This document shows positions 5,748 to 5,863 of a stretch of DNA of 5,863 nucleotides, one piece after another; within the stretch, counting starts at the first letter, position 1; every line of letters starts with the position of its first letter. The stretch covers positions 1-5,863 of the forward strand of contig JAZQUC010000140.1 in NCBI GenBank assembly GCA_045631075.1, read 5' to 3'. The notes under the pieces were generated by a model. That model was not told the DNA's origin and made no database searches. It worked only from the letters and a program-made list of their open reading frames with translations. The DNA comes from Fimenecus sp045631075 (lineage in GTDB: Bacteria; Bacillota; Clostridia; Oscillospirales; Acutalibacteraceae). A program made the translations under genes and the position numbers.

Positions 5748-5829
5748 TGTAGGGGTCGCTGCCCACAGCGACCCGCAGTAAGTGGACGGTAAACTTTAGA
5801 GCGGGACGATGAAGGCATCGTCCCCTACA
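5748..5829. repeat. GC-rich TGTAGGGG inverted-repeat element of two facing hairpin units
   Basis: TGTAGGGG (5748-5755) and its exact complement CCCCTACA (5822-5829) bound the element. Unit 1 folds as GGGTCGCTG / CAGCGACCC (5753-5761 / 5766-5774, loop CCCA). Unit 2 folds as GGGACGATG / CATCGTCCC (5803-5811 / 5816-5824, loop AAGG). The inner ends are CCCGC (5772-5776) and GCGGG (5801-5805), so the units face each other across a 24-base spacer. Base composition is sharply different from the surrounding AT-rich DNA. I recall GTAGGGGCG...CGCCC intergenic repeats as common in Oscillospiraceae genomes; copy number cannot be checked here. Confidence 0.8.
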
Positions 5830-5850
5830 ATATTATTAATTTGATTGTAA

Positions 5851-5863
5851 TGTAGGGGCGATT
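5851..5863. repeat. Third TGTAGGGG unit, cut by the window edge
   Basis: TGTAGGGGCGATT begins 21 bases after the previous element, in the same orientation as unit 1. Its start matches the other units exactly for eight bases; the hairpin partner arm would lie beyond the window. Confidence 0.65.

Noticed and set aside
5603..5818. Minus-strand 71-codon frame across the GC hairpin repeats
   Set aside because: It is composed of repeat DNA and AT-rich spacer, with no ribosome-binding site.
5748..5863. CRISPR array
   Set aside because: The repeated units are self-complementary, face each other and have unequal spacers; there are no regular direct repeats and no cas genes.

Overview
The window looks like chromosomal DNA of a low-GC, SD-using Clostridia member. 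A gut Oscillospiraceae/Ruminococcus-type bacterium is the best guess. The reasons are strongly A/T-biased coding and intergenic DNA, AGGAGG/AGGTGAT ribosome-binding sites, sigma-A-like promoters, a secreted GH3 glycosidase of the ruminococcal domain order, and intergenic hairpin repeats of a kind I associate with this group. The taxonomic call is an inference from style, not from a marker gene.

Layout: (1) 1-1998, minus strand: a secreted glycoside hydrolase family 3 enzyme, open at the left window edge, so its C-terminal part is missing. It carries the GH3 domains in swapped order (GH3_C, Fn3-like, then GH3_N). (2) 1999-2096: a compact divergent promoter region in which the two -35 elements overlap. 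(3) 2097-3077, plus: a Gfo/Idh/MocA-family NAD(P)-dependent oxidoreductase. (4) About 3086-3216: an AT-rich repeat element made of inverted arms of seven-base units (GAATAAT / ATTATTC). It fills the convergent gap and runs into the stop codon of the next gene. (5) 3211-4080, minus: a two-domain GNAT-like acyltransferase protein (NAT_N + GNAT_C type). (6) 4081-4189: a second divergent promoter region built around palindromes. (7) 4190-4294, plus: a 34-residue Asn/Gln/Lys-rich mini-gene with an excellent ribosome-binding site, followed by a clear intrinsic terminator at 4302-4328. (8) 4349-5530, minus: a PlsC-type acyltransferase with a zinc ribbon and an extra C-terminal domain. (9) 5531-5863: intergenic DNA with the acyltransferase promoter and, at the right edge, GC-rich TGTAGGGG hairpin repeats whose stems differ by fully compensated changes.

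The genes do not form an operon: every adjacent pair is convergent or divergent, and each intact gene has its own candidate promoter. The GH3 enzyme would release sugars outside the cell. The oxidoreductase could act on a sugar or related polyol, but only its position beside the GH3 gene suggests this. The two acyltransferase-like proteins are unrelated in fold, and nothing in the sequence ties them to one pathway.

I see no defence system, CRISPR array, transposase, tRNA, rRNA or riboswitch. The most worthwhile items are the two intergenic repeat families, the short N/Q/K-rich gene with a sporulation-sigma-like -10 match, the domain-swapped GH3, and the unusual acyltransferase architecture with a non-canonical EGT motif.
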